In this document: positions 1 through 7,642 of the stretch, in pieces
Layout: the number at the start of each line of letters is the position of its first letter
Numbering within the stretch: the stretch's first letter is position 1
From: Bacteroidales bacterium
GTDB taxonomy: Bacteria; Bacteroidota; Bacteroidia; Bacteroidales; UBA7960
Direction of reading: 5' to 3'
Assembly (NCBI GenBank): GCA_007120085.1
Contig: SKOK01000135.1
Span: forward strand, 1-38,486
DNA: 38,486 nt
Program-made: the position numbers and the translations under genes
Notes under the pieces: model-generated
The model's database searches: none
Told to the model about the DNA's origin: nothing
The model's input: only the letters and a program-made list of their open reading frames with translations

Positions 1-1244
1 GATTGTGACTTGAGCACTTCGGTTGGCTGAAAGCGCGACATAAACAAACCGGGATAAAGTCCGGCAAGCAATCCTACCAATATCAAAATAAGCAACAAGC
101 CGATATTGAACAGCGGATTCCGGATAAAATCAATCTGAAGGCTTGTGCCCAAAAGGGTGTTAAACTCCGGGATCATCAGCTCCAAAAGCAGCAGGGCAAG
201 AACCATGGAAACAAATGTGAGCACCATCGACTCACCAACAAACTGAAATGTGAGCTTTTCGCGACTAGCACCCAAAACCTTGCGCATACCCACTTCGCGC
301 GCCCTTTTGGCTGCATTGGCCGTGGAAAGGTTGATGAAGTTTATGCAGGCTATGGCCAGAACCAGCAGTGCAACCAGCGTAAACACATACACACTGTTGA
401 TGTTGCCCATGTTTGTGTACATCTGGAACTTGATGTGACCTGACCGCAGATAAATCTCACCGGTATCCTGCAGGTAAAATGTGACCAGCATAAAGCTGTG
501 CCCTGATTCACCGGTATTTTCGCTTTCGTAATGCCGGTTGATGATGTTTTCAACGTTTTTTGGGTCAGCCGTGCGCGGCAATGCCAGGTAAGTAGCCACG
601 CTGTTATTGCCCAGGTATAGCAGCCACGGCGAATCGTACTCTATCGTACTGATTGATAGCAGCACATCAAAACCCAGGTGTGTTTTTTGTTCTTCGTTAT
701 CAAATACACCTGTGATGCGATAGGGCAAGCCATTATTTCTGAAAGTTCTACCCAGCACATCTTCTTGCTTATACATGCGAATTGCAGCCTCCCTGCTGAT
801 GATGGCCGTATTGGGCTCGGATAGCATCGCGGACTCATCGCCACCGCTTATCACAGGAAAACCAAAATAGTTCGCAGCACGTCCCTCTGAAAAATAGGTT
901 AATTCGCGAAATACCTCACCATCAACATCCAGTGTGGAAGATGCATACATCAGGCGGAAGGCTTCGGTTACTTCCGGCACGTTTTCATTCAGGTAGGGGG
1001 CCCAGCCTCCACTGGTAATGGCTACATGCTGGATATCAATTCCAGGAGGTTCCTGTATGCCAACCAGGCGGTACATTTTTATATCATCCGGCAACTGCTT
1101 GTCATACGACAGCTCATTCTGCAAAAACAAGGCAATCAGCATAAAAGCAGATATGCCCACGCTCAGGCCAATGATGTTAATGATCGTAAAGGATAAGTTC
1201 TTTTGCAAGAACCGGATTGCTGTTTTGAGGAAGTTGTATAGCAT
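1..1244 (-). CDS. ABC transporter permease, MacB/FtsX-like (truncated by window edge; N-terminal ~414 aa present)
   Basis: Reverse-complement reading from ATG at 1244: MLYNFLKTAIRFLQKNLSFTIINIIGLSVGISAFMLIALFLQNELSYD...VFTLVALLVLAIACINFINLSTANAAKRAREVGMRKVLGASREKLTFQFVGESM; typical MacB_PCD plus FtsX domains. Open to window edge, so absent from the ORF track. Confidence 0.93.
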   Translation of the reverse strand, partial: MLYNFLKTAIRFLQKNLSFTIINIIGLSVGISAFMLIALFLQNELSYDKQLPDDIKMYRLVGIQEPPGIDIQHVAITSGGWAPYLNENVPEVTEAFRLMYASSTLDVDGEVFRELTYFSEGRAANYFGFPVISGGDESAMLSEPNTAIISREAAIRMYKQEDVLGRTFRNNGLPYRITGVFDNEEQKTHLGFDVLLSISTIEYDSPWLLYLGNNSVATYLALPRTADPKNVENIINRHYESENTGESGHSFMLVTFYLQDTGEIYLRSGHIKFQMYTNMGNINSVYVFTLVALLVLAIACINFINLSTANAAKRAREVGMRKVLGASREKLTFQFVGESMVLTFVSMVLALLLLELMIPEFNTLLGTSLQIDFIRNPLFNIGLLLILILVGLLAGLYPGLFMSRFQPTEVLKSQ

Positions 1245-1315
1245 GGTTAGGGGTTTATGGTTCAGGGTTACGGGTTTAGAGTTAGGGGTTCAGAGTTAGG
1301 AGTTGTTGGTTTCTA
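1245..1315. repeat. Heptamer array (GGTTNNN)n upstream of the ABC permease start
   Basis: gttaggg gtttatg gttcagg gttacgg gtttaga gttaggg gttcaga gttagga gttgttg gtttcta. Confidence 0.75.
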
Positions 1316-1440
1316 ATTTATGACATTTATCCATGGAAGCGCGACTGTATTGGCCGGGCTTGACCGGCCATCAATATATCCGGCAGGTTGCTGTAGGGAC
1401 GACACTGGGGTCGTCCGCACATGTGTCGGAAAACATCAGG

Positions 1441-1642
1441 GTTCATGGTTCACGGTTCACGGTTACTGGTTCATTGTTAAATTTCTAATTGATGGTTTCT
1501 GGGTTCTGGTTCAGAACCTCATGTCATTAGTAACGATAGCCTCTCCTGAGTGCAACGAATGGATTAGGATGACAAAGAAACACTTCAACAATTAAACGAT
1601 TCAACAATTCAACAATTAAACCATTAAACAATTCAACAATAA
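1441..1642 (+). repeat. Composite intergenic repeat copy A (7-nt array, core, 8-nt array)
   Basis: gttcatg gttcacg gttcacg gttactg ... CAGAACCTCATGTCATTAGTAACGATAGC...GGATTAGGATGACAAAGAAACACTTCAACAATT...; matches the reverse complement of copy B. Confidence 0.8.
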
Positions 1643-1795
1643 ATTTAACAAAAACCATACAACAGCCCGTAAATAATTATTATTCAAATTATTAGCGACT
1701 CAATCAACTCGCCAGCAATTCCAGATTGTGTCCGGATCAACACAGCAATGTACAATAGCGTACACCCTCCTGCGAAAAAAAAAATCAAAAAAAAT

Positions 1796-1827
1796 TTGTT
1801 TTTTTTATACATAAATATTTACATTTG
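1796..1827 (+). promoter_or_regulatory. Candidate Bacteroidetes-type promoter (TTG at 1796-1798, TACATTTG at 1820-1827)
   Basis: Matches TTG / TAnnTTTG consensus with 21-nt spacing; 24 nt upstream of a 25-codon leader ORF. Confidence 0.6.
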
Positions 1828-1850
1828 TACATGCTTAAAAAATAGCAGCA

Positions 1851-1928
1851 ATGAATCATATGTCGCACCATACCTTCTTCTTCTCTTTTTCCTGGGCTTG
1901 GTGGCCAGCCTCTCCGGCTGCCTTATAA
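1851..1928 (+). CDS. Candidate aromatic amino-acid leader peptide MNHMSHHTFFFSFSWAWWPASPAAL
   Basis: ATG...TAA, 25 codons with three consecutive Phe codons and Trp-Ala-Trp-Trp, upstream of a TrpB gene and just downstream of a consensus promoter. Too short for the ORF track. Confidence 0.6.
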   Translation: MNHMSHHTFFFSFSWAWWPASPAAL

Positions 1929-2083
1929 CGACATATAACCCCCTAAAGGAGCGTGCGGCTCCGTGAATACCAAAAAACATTTTTGCCAATAATCTGAACA
2001 CATGTGGCAATGGTGATTTAGCTCGATGCTGGAGGCTGGAAGTGGTCGCGTAATATATAGAGAAAGGTAGAGGCTGAAAAAAG

Positions 2084-2157
2084 AAAATCTAAAATCTAAA
2101 ATCCAATTTCCAAAATCTAACATCTAACTTCTAACTTCTAACTTCTAACATCCAATC
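2084..2157. repeat. Heptamer array (TTCTAAC)n between leader ORF and trpB
   Basis: aaatctaaaatctaaaatcc...atctaac atctaac ttctaac ttctaac ttctaac atccaat. Confidence 0.75.
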
Positions 2158-2273
2158 GCCATTTTAGGAACAAATACAAAACGAAGATATACAAAGACTT
2201 ATGTAAACACAAACACATAAAGACCACAGAGTTAAACATTTAAACATATTTCAAACACTAAAACTTCATTATC

Positions 2274-3635
2274 ATGGAAAACAAAATTTTATTGACAGAA
2301 CAAGAGATCCCTCGCTTTTACTATAACATCATGGCGGATATGCCAAACAAACCCTTGCCCCCCCTGCACCCGGGCACAAAACAACCCATCACACCCGATC
2401 TGCTCGAGCCATTATTTCCGCGTGATTTGATATTGCAGGAGGTTTCCACTGAACGTTATATCGAAATACCACGCGAGGTGCGTGAAATTTATGCAAAATA
2501 CAGGCCATCTCCATTGTTCAGGGCCAGGGGACTTGAAAAAATGCTGGACACGCCGGCCCGTATCTATTATAAATATGAGGGTGTAAGTCCGGCCGGGTCA
2601 CACAAGCCCAACACGGCAATTGCACAGGCATTTTATAGTTATGTAAGCGGTGCAAAGCGCATTGTTACCGAAACGGGAGCCGGACAATGGGGCACAGCCC
2701 TTGCTTATGCCTGCCAGAAGTTTGGCCTTGAATGTGAGGTATATATGGTCAGGGTAAGCTATGATCAAAAGCCCTATCGAAAAATTATGATGAACACCTT
2801 TGATGCCAGTGTTTACCCCTCCCCTTCTGACCGCACTGAGTTTGGAAGAAGGGTGCTTGCAGAGAACCCCGATTCAAGCGGATCGCTGGGCATCGCCATT
2901 TCAGAAGCCATCGAACGTGCCCTCCAGGACCCGCAAGCACATTATGCTTTGGGCAGCGTGCTCAACCACGTGCTGCTGCATCAAACCATCATTGGACAGG
3001 AAGCCATTATCCAGATGGAAAAGGCAGGTGACCAGCCCGACATCGTAGTAGCTCCCTTCGGTGGCGGCAGCAACTTTGCCGGCATTGCCTTCCCGTTCTT
3101 ACACAAAAACTTCAGCGAAAAGCAAAACATCCGCTGCATCGCCGTTGAGCCCACATCCTGCCCCAAGCTTACCAGGGGAGAGTTCCGTTACGACTTTGGC
3201 GATACCGCCGGCATGACACCGCTGTTACCGATGTACACCCTCGGGCACGATTTCATGCCCCCTTCAATCCACGCAGGCGGGCTGCGCTACCACGGCGCCG
3301 GAGTACTCGTTAGCCAGCTTCTGAAAGACGGACTCATTGACGCCGTTGCCAAAGACCAGGCAAGCTGCTTCAAAGCCGGCCTCGACTTTATCAAGGCAGA
3401 AGGCATCATTCCAGCACCGGAAGCCACCCACGCCATCGCAACAGTAATTGATGAAGCAATGAAATGCAAGGAAGAAGGTACAGAAAAGACAATATTGTTT
3501 AACCTTTGCGGCCACGGTTACTTCGACATGGCATCTTATGAGTCATACCTTTCCGGTGAACTAAAGGATGCAACCATCAGCAATGAAGAAATCAGCCAGT
3601 CAATAGCAAGCACAAATGAATTGCAACCACAATAA
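2274..3635 (+). CDS. trpB: TrpB2-type tryptophan synthase beta chain (PLP-dependent)
   Basis: 453 aa; ...YKYEGVSPAGSHKPNTAIAQAFY... (PLP lysine), TETGAGQWGTALAYA, FGGGSNFAG, SGSLGIAISEAI, typical of the long TrpB2 subfamily. Confidence 0.92.
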   Translation: MENKILLTEQEIPRFYYNIMADMPNKPLPPLHPGTKQPITPDLLEPLFPRDLILQEVSTERYIEIPREVREIYAKYRPSPLFRARGLEKMLDTPARIYYKYEGVSPAGSHKPNTAIAQAFYSYVSGAKRIVTETGAGQWGTALAYACQKFGLECEVYMVRVSYDQKPYRKIMMNTFDASVYPSPSDRTEFGRRVLAENPDSSGSLGIAISEAIERALQDPQAHYALGSVLNHVLLHQTIIGQEAIIQMEKAGDQPDIVVAPFGGGSNFAGIAFPFLHKNFSEKQNIRCIAVEPTSCPKLTRGEFRYDFGDTAGMTPLLPMYTLGHDFMPPSIHAGGLRYHGAGVLVSQLLKDGLIDAVAKDQASCFKAGLDFIKAEGIIPAPEATHAIATVIDEAMKCKEEGTEKTILFNLCGHGYFDMASYESYLSGELKDATISNEEISQSIASTNELQPQ

Positions 3636-3718
3636 TTTGTATGGTTTTCTGCATATATTCTCATTTTTTTGAACATATGTTTTTCCCGGATTGTTGTAAA
3701 TGATAAAATTGGGTTAAT

Positions 3719-3740
3719 TTAGCCAATAAACGGTGGCTAA
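3719..3740 (+). terminator. Inverted repeat TTAGCCA-N8-TGGCTAA downstream of trpB; possible terminator or operator
   Basis: Perfect 7-bp arms, 8-nt loop, ~85 nt after the trpB stop; no strong U tract, so function uncertain. Confidence 0.3.
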
Positions 3741-3853
3741 TTGCATACTACCAATCGCAAGATCCATTTATCCGCTGAGATAGCCAATGAACTGTCTTTT
3801 GATTTCTTGTAGCTCCTGTCTAACCAAAACACTTAACAATTAAAACAGCAATC

Positions 3854-4996
3854 ATGAATTATGCCTACACAGAAGAGCAGCAACTCATCCGCGAAACGGC
3901 CCGTGATTATGCCAGGCGCAATCTCATCAAAGATGTGCTGGAGCGGGATGCAAAGGCCATTTATCCTGCCAAGCACGTTAAAAACATAGCAGAGCTTGGG
4001 TTTTTTGGCATGATGATCAAACCCGAATATGGCGGGGTTGATACTGATAACATTTCTTACGCCCTGGCGCTGGAAGAGATATCGAAGGTGGATTCCTCCG
4101 TAGCTGTCATCATGGCCGTTCATAACTCGCTGACATCCTATGGTATTCAAACCTATGGGAATGATGCGCAAAAGGAACAGTACCTGCCTTCTCTTGCCAG
4201 TGGTGAGATGATAGGCGCATTCCTGCTGAGTGAACCTGACGCAGGGTCAGATGCATCCTTCCAGAAGACCACAGCTGCTGATAAAGGGGATCATTACCTT
4301 GTGAACGGCGTAAAAAACTGGATAACAAGTGCCCAGTCCGGCAGCATTTACCTGGTGATGGCACAAACCTGGCCAGAGAAAGGTCACAAAGGCATCAACG
4401 CTTTCATTGTGGAGAAAGACACACCAGGCATTAGCATTGGTCCGCACGAGGACAAGATGGGAATGCGCAGCTCCGACACCCACTCGGTAATGTTCAACGA
4501 CGTAATGATTCCAAAGGAAAACAGAATTGGTGATGATGGGTTTGGCTTTCGTTTTGCGATGAAATTGCTGGAAGGCGGGCGCATTGGCATCGCGGCACAG
4601 GCACTGGGCATCGCCTCCGGTGCCTATGAACTGTCAGTCAAATATGCCAGGGAACGCAAAGCTTTCGGCACAGAGATCATTAACCACCAGGCCATCGCTT
4701 TTAAACTGGCCGATATGGCCACTGAGATCGAAACTGCCCGGCTGATGGTACTCAAAGCCGCATGGCTCAAAGATCAGGGAAAACCGCATGGCACCGAAAG
4801 CGCCATGGCCAAGCTGATCGCAACCGACGTCGCCATGAAAACAACCACAGAAGCCGTGCAGATCCATGGCGGCTACGGCTATGTAAAAGAATACCACGTC
4901 GAACGACTGATGCGCGAAGCCAAACTAACACAGATATATGAAGGTACATCGGAAATACAAAAGCTGATCATCTCGCGGGCCATTGCGAAAGGATGA
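3854..4996 (+). CDS. Acyl-CoA dehydrogenase (short-chain/butyryl-type)
   Basis: 380 aa; MNYAYTEEQQLIRETARDYARR...AFLLSEPDAGSDA...WITSAQSG...QIHGGYGYVKEYHVERLMREAKLTQIYEGTSEIQKLIISRAI, catalytic Glu in IYEGT. Confidence 0.95.
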   Translation: MNYAYTEEQQLIRETARDYARRNLIKDVLERDAKAIYPAKHVKNIAELGFFGMMIKPEYGGVDTDNISYALALEEISKVDSSVAVIMAVHNSLTSYGIQTYGNDAQKEQYLPSLASGEMIGAFLLSEPDAGSDASFQKTTAADKGDHYLVNGVKNWITSAQSGSIYLVMAQTWPEKGHKGINAFIVEKDTPGISIGPHEDKMGMRSSDTHSVMFNDVMIPKENRIGDDGFGFRFAMKLLEGGRIGIAAQALGIASGAYELSVKYARERKAFGTEIINHQAIAFKLADMATEIETARLMVLKAAWLKDQGKPHGTESAMAKLIATDVAMKTTTEAVQIHGGYGYVKEYHVERLMREAKLTQIYEGTSEIQKLIISRAIAKG

Positions 4997-5051
4997 TGCA
5001 GGGAGGAGTTGAGACGTCCCATAAAAGCCAGATGGCCAGGCCTTTTGAAAT

Positions 5052-5119
5052 GGGTCCCCCCGGAGAGTAGTAAAGTCTTTTTACCGTCAGCTAAAGCAGA
5101 CGGCAATGGATAGGGACCC
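5052..5119. repeat. Intergenic palindromic element (outer arms GGGTCCC/GGGACCC, inner CCGTCAGCTAAAGCAGACGG)
   Basis: Nested inverted repeats in the acyl-CoA dehydrogenase/enoyl-CoA hydratase gap; CCGTC/GACGG and GCT/AGC arms around AA. Confidence 0.5.
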
Positions 5120-5129
5120 TGGTTCATTT

Positions 5130-5292
5130 TTATACATACTACATGTCACTCCCGCATTGTGGCCACCGCCTTTCGCGTGGGCTCAGCACTCAGAATGACA
5201 AAAGACCATGAACAGCAACCAGAAACCAGAAACCAGCAATCAGCAATCAGCAATCAGAAACAAGTAACCAGTAACTGTGAACCCTGAACCCA
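5130..5292 (+). repeat. Composite intergenic repeat copy C, ending in a 7-nt-period array
   Basis: CATGTCACTCCCGC...CTCAGAATGACAAAAGACC followed by AACCAGA AACCAGC AATCAGC AATCAGC AATCAGA ... AACCCTG AACCC abutting ATG at 5293; related to copies A and B. Confidence 0.7.
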
Positions 5293-6063
5293 ATGCTTAA
5301 ACTAAAAACCGAAAACAATTGCCTCCTCTGCACCATATCCCGGCCTGAGGCATTAAACGCACTGAACAGCAATTTCTTTCAGGAATTTGATGCGATGCTT
5401 GACTCCCTGGAATCTCCGGATAATGAAATCAGTGCGCTCATCATTACCGGCGAAGGCAAAGCCTTTGTTGCAGGCGCCGACATTGCCGAGATGCAACACA
5501 TGGATGAAGCAGCAGCACGGGCTTTTTCGTTCAATGGGCAACAGGCTTTCGCAAGGCTGGCCAAACTGCCCATACCTGTAATTGCTGCCATCAATGGCTA
5601 TGCGCTCGGTGGTGGTTGTGAGCTTGCACTTGCCTGCGACCTGCGTTTGGCCGGCAACAAAGCCAAATTTGGCATGCCCGAAGTCAAACTGGGACTGATC
5701 CCCGGATACGGTGGGACACAAAGGCTGCCAAAACTTGTTGGCACAGGCAATGCCCTATACCTGCTAATGACGGGCGACACCATCGACGCTGATGAGGCAC
5801 TCCGAATCGGCCTCGTTCAAAAAGTGTATGACGATGAACAATTGCTCGATGAAGCAATGGCACTGGCAAACAAGATAAGTGACCAGGGGCCTGATGCCGT
5901 TCGCACAGTAAAAAAGCTGGTGCACCTGCACAACAGCACCAAAATTGATGAAGGCATCGGCCAGGAAAACATGCACTTCCCTGGCTTGTTTGCCACCGAT
6001 GGCCCTGAAGGAATCAGCGCCTTCCTTGAAAAAAGAAAACCCGATTGGAAATCAAAAAATTAA
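5293..6063 (+). CDS. Enoyl-CoA hydratase/isomerase (crotonase family)
   Basis: 256 aa; ALIITGEGKAFVAGADIAEM, PVIAAINGYALGGGCELALACDLRLA, PEVKLGLIPGYGGTQRLPKLVG. Confidence 0.96.
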   Translation: MLKLKTENNCLLCTISRPEALNALNSNFFQEFDAMLDSLESPDNEISALIITGEGKAFVAGADIAEMQHMDEAAARAFSFNGQQAFARLAKLPIPVIAAINGYALGGGCELALACDLRLAGNKAKFGMPEVKLGLIPGYGGTQRLPKLVGTGNALYLLMTGDTIDADEALRIGLVQKVYDDEQLLDEAMALANKISDQGPDAVRTVKKLVHLHNSTKIDEGIGQENMHFPGLFATDGPEGISAFLEKRKPDWKSKN

Positions 6064-6071
6064 CACCTGCC

Positions 6072-7403
6072 ATGAACTACGACGAAAGAATCAGGCGTGC
6101 GGCCGTATTGGGAGCCGCCGGAAAAATGGGATCAGGCATTCTGCTGCTCACCGCTGCGGAAATGACCGACATCTCACTGAAACCAGAAAACAAAAACAAG
6201 GTTTTTAATTTATTTGCCATCGACATCTCCGAAGAGGCACTTAAAGGATTGCGTAAATACCTGGCTATCCAGCTGTTAAAAATTGCCGAGAAAAAAACCG
6301 TTAGCCTGCGGCAACTCTACCGGGACCGGCCCGAACTCATTGAAAATGAAGACATCATCAGGCAGTATGTTGACGACGCCATGAGCATCATCAACTTTTC
6401 TACACGCCTTGAGTCAGCCTATGATGCGCATATCGTATTTGAGGCTGCCGTCGAGGATGTAGATCTTAAAGTCAATATTATCAGACAAATCAAGGACAAC
6501 TCAAATGAAGCACCTTGGTTTCTCACCAACACTTCTTCGATACCAATTGCCGAATTGGACGAAAAAGCCGAATTGGACGGACGCATCGTGGGGTTTCACT
6601 TCTACAATCCACCCGCCGTGCAGCGCATCCTTGAATTTGTTGCACCCGAAGGCTGCAACCAGGATCTGCTGGAGTTCTCCCTCAAGCTGGCAAAAAACAT
6701 GAAAAAAGTGGTGGTTCAGCCTGGTGACTTTGCTGGATTCATCGGCAATGGCTTCCTGATGCGCGATACCCTTTACGGGATTGCAGAAGCCGAAGAACTG
6801 GCGAAAGAGATTGGCTTTCCACAGGCCGTTTATATCATCAACCGCATCAGCAACGAGTTCCTGGTAAGACCCATGGGCGTTTTCCAGTTGATGGACTATG
6901 TGGGCATTGACGTGTGCCAGAAGATCATGCTTGTCATGGCCGACCGCCTTGACAAGCCCCAACTGCACAGCCCGCTGATTGATAAGCTGATCAGCCAGGG
7001 CATCAAAGGAGGTCAATATGCTGATGGTTCGCAAAAACCAGGCATCCTGAACTATGAAAAAGGGAAACCCGTTAAAGTGTATGATCCGGAAAAAGATGCA
7101 TACGTTTCAATTGATAGCCTCCAGGATGAATGCGATGCCTTCATAGGACCTTTGCCTGAGAGTCATAAACCTTGGAAGTCAGTGATACGCCTGCCGGAGA
7201 AAGACGTTTTGCTCGCAAACTATTTTGGTGAACTGAAGACAATGAATCAAAATGGGGCTAAAATTGCGTTAAACTATCTTGAAAATGCAAAAAACATCGG
7301 GCTGCAACTCGTTGACAGCAAGATCGCCCGCAATGCCGAAGACGTCAACACCGTCATGATGACCGGCTTCTTTCATGCCTATGGCATCATAAATGATTAT
7401 TAA
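6072..7403 (+). CDS. 3-hydroxyacyl-CoA dehydrogenase, ~440-aa form
   Basis: ORF 6045..7403; likely start at 6072 (MNYDERIRRAAVLGAAGKMGSGI). NTSSIPIAEL, GFHFYNPPAVQRILEFV and GDFAGFIGNGFLMRD motifs of the 3HCDH family. Confidence 0.9.
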   Translation: MNYDERIRRAAVLGAAGKMGSGILLLTAAEMTDISLKPENKNKVFNLFAIDISEEALKGLRKYLAIQLLKIAEKKTVSLRQLYRDRPELIENEDIIRQYVDDAMSIINFSTRLESAYDAHIVFEAAVEDVDLKVNIIRQIKDNSNEAPWFLTNTSSIPIAELDEKAELDGRIVGFHFYNPPAVQRILEFVAPEGCNQDLLEFSLKLAKNMKKVVVQPGDFAGFIGNGFLMRDTLYGIAEAEELAKEIGFPQAVYIINRISNEFLVRPMGVFQLMDYVGIDVCQKIMLVMADRLDKPQLHSPLIDKLISQGIKGGQYADGSQKPGILNYEKGKPVKVYDPEKDAYVSIDSLQDECDAFIGPLPESHKPWKSVIRLPEKDVLLANYFGELKTMNQNGAKIALNYLENAKNIGLQLVDSKIARNAEDVNTVMMTGFFHAYGIINDY

Positions 7404-7437
7404 TACCGGAAGATAGAGGATTGATGTTGATAGTTGT

Positions 7438-7642
7438 TTAATCGTTTAACTGTTGAATTGTTGAATTGTTGAATCGTTGAATTGTTGAATTGTTTCTTTG
7501 TCATCCTAACGAAGCATAGCGGAGTGAAGGATCTGTTTAGGCTGAGGGATTCTTCGCTATCGCTCAGAATTACATGAGGCTCTGAACCAGAAACCATAAA
7601 TTAGAAACCAGAAACCAGAAACCCGTAACCAGAAACTGTTTT
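7438..7642 (-). repeat. Composite intergenic repeat copy B (8-nt array, GTCATCC...core, 7-nt array)
   Basis: (GTTGAATT)n, TTTCTTTGTCATCCTAACG...GATTCTTCGCTATCGCTCAGAATTACATGAGG, then AACCAGAAACC arrays up to thiolase ATG at 7643; reverse complement matches copy A. Confidence 0.8.

Noticed and set aside
1320-1595. 91-aa plus-strand ORF
   Set aside because: Reads through repeat copy A (GSWFTVHGYWFIV...MTKKHFNN); not a gene.
1245-1645. CRISPR-like array
   Set aside because: Units are 7-8 nt and contiguous with no unique spacers; not a CRISPR.
1748-1966. 72-aa ORF overlapping the leader peptide in another frame
   Set aside because: Starts upstream of the predicted promoter and crosses a poly-A/T tract; the 1851-1928 frame has the meaningful codon pattern.
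7400-7597. 65-aa minus-strand ORF (HVILSDSEESLSLNR...QFNNSTIQQFNNSTV)
   Set aside because: Translation of the composite intergenic repeat; this kind of peptide is a recognised spurious annotation.
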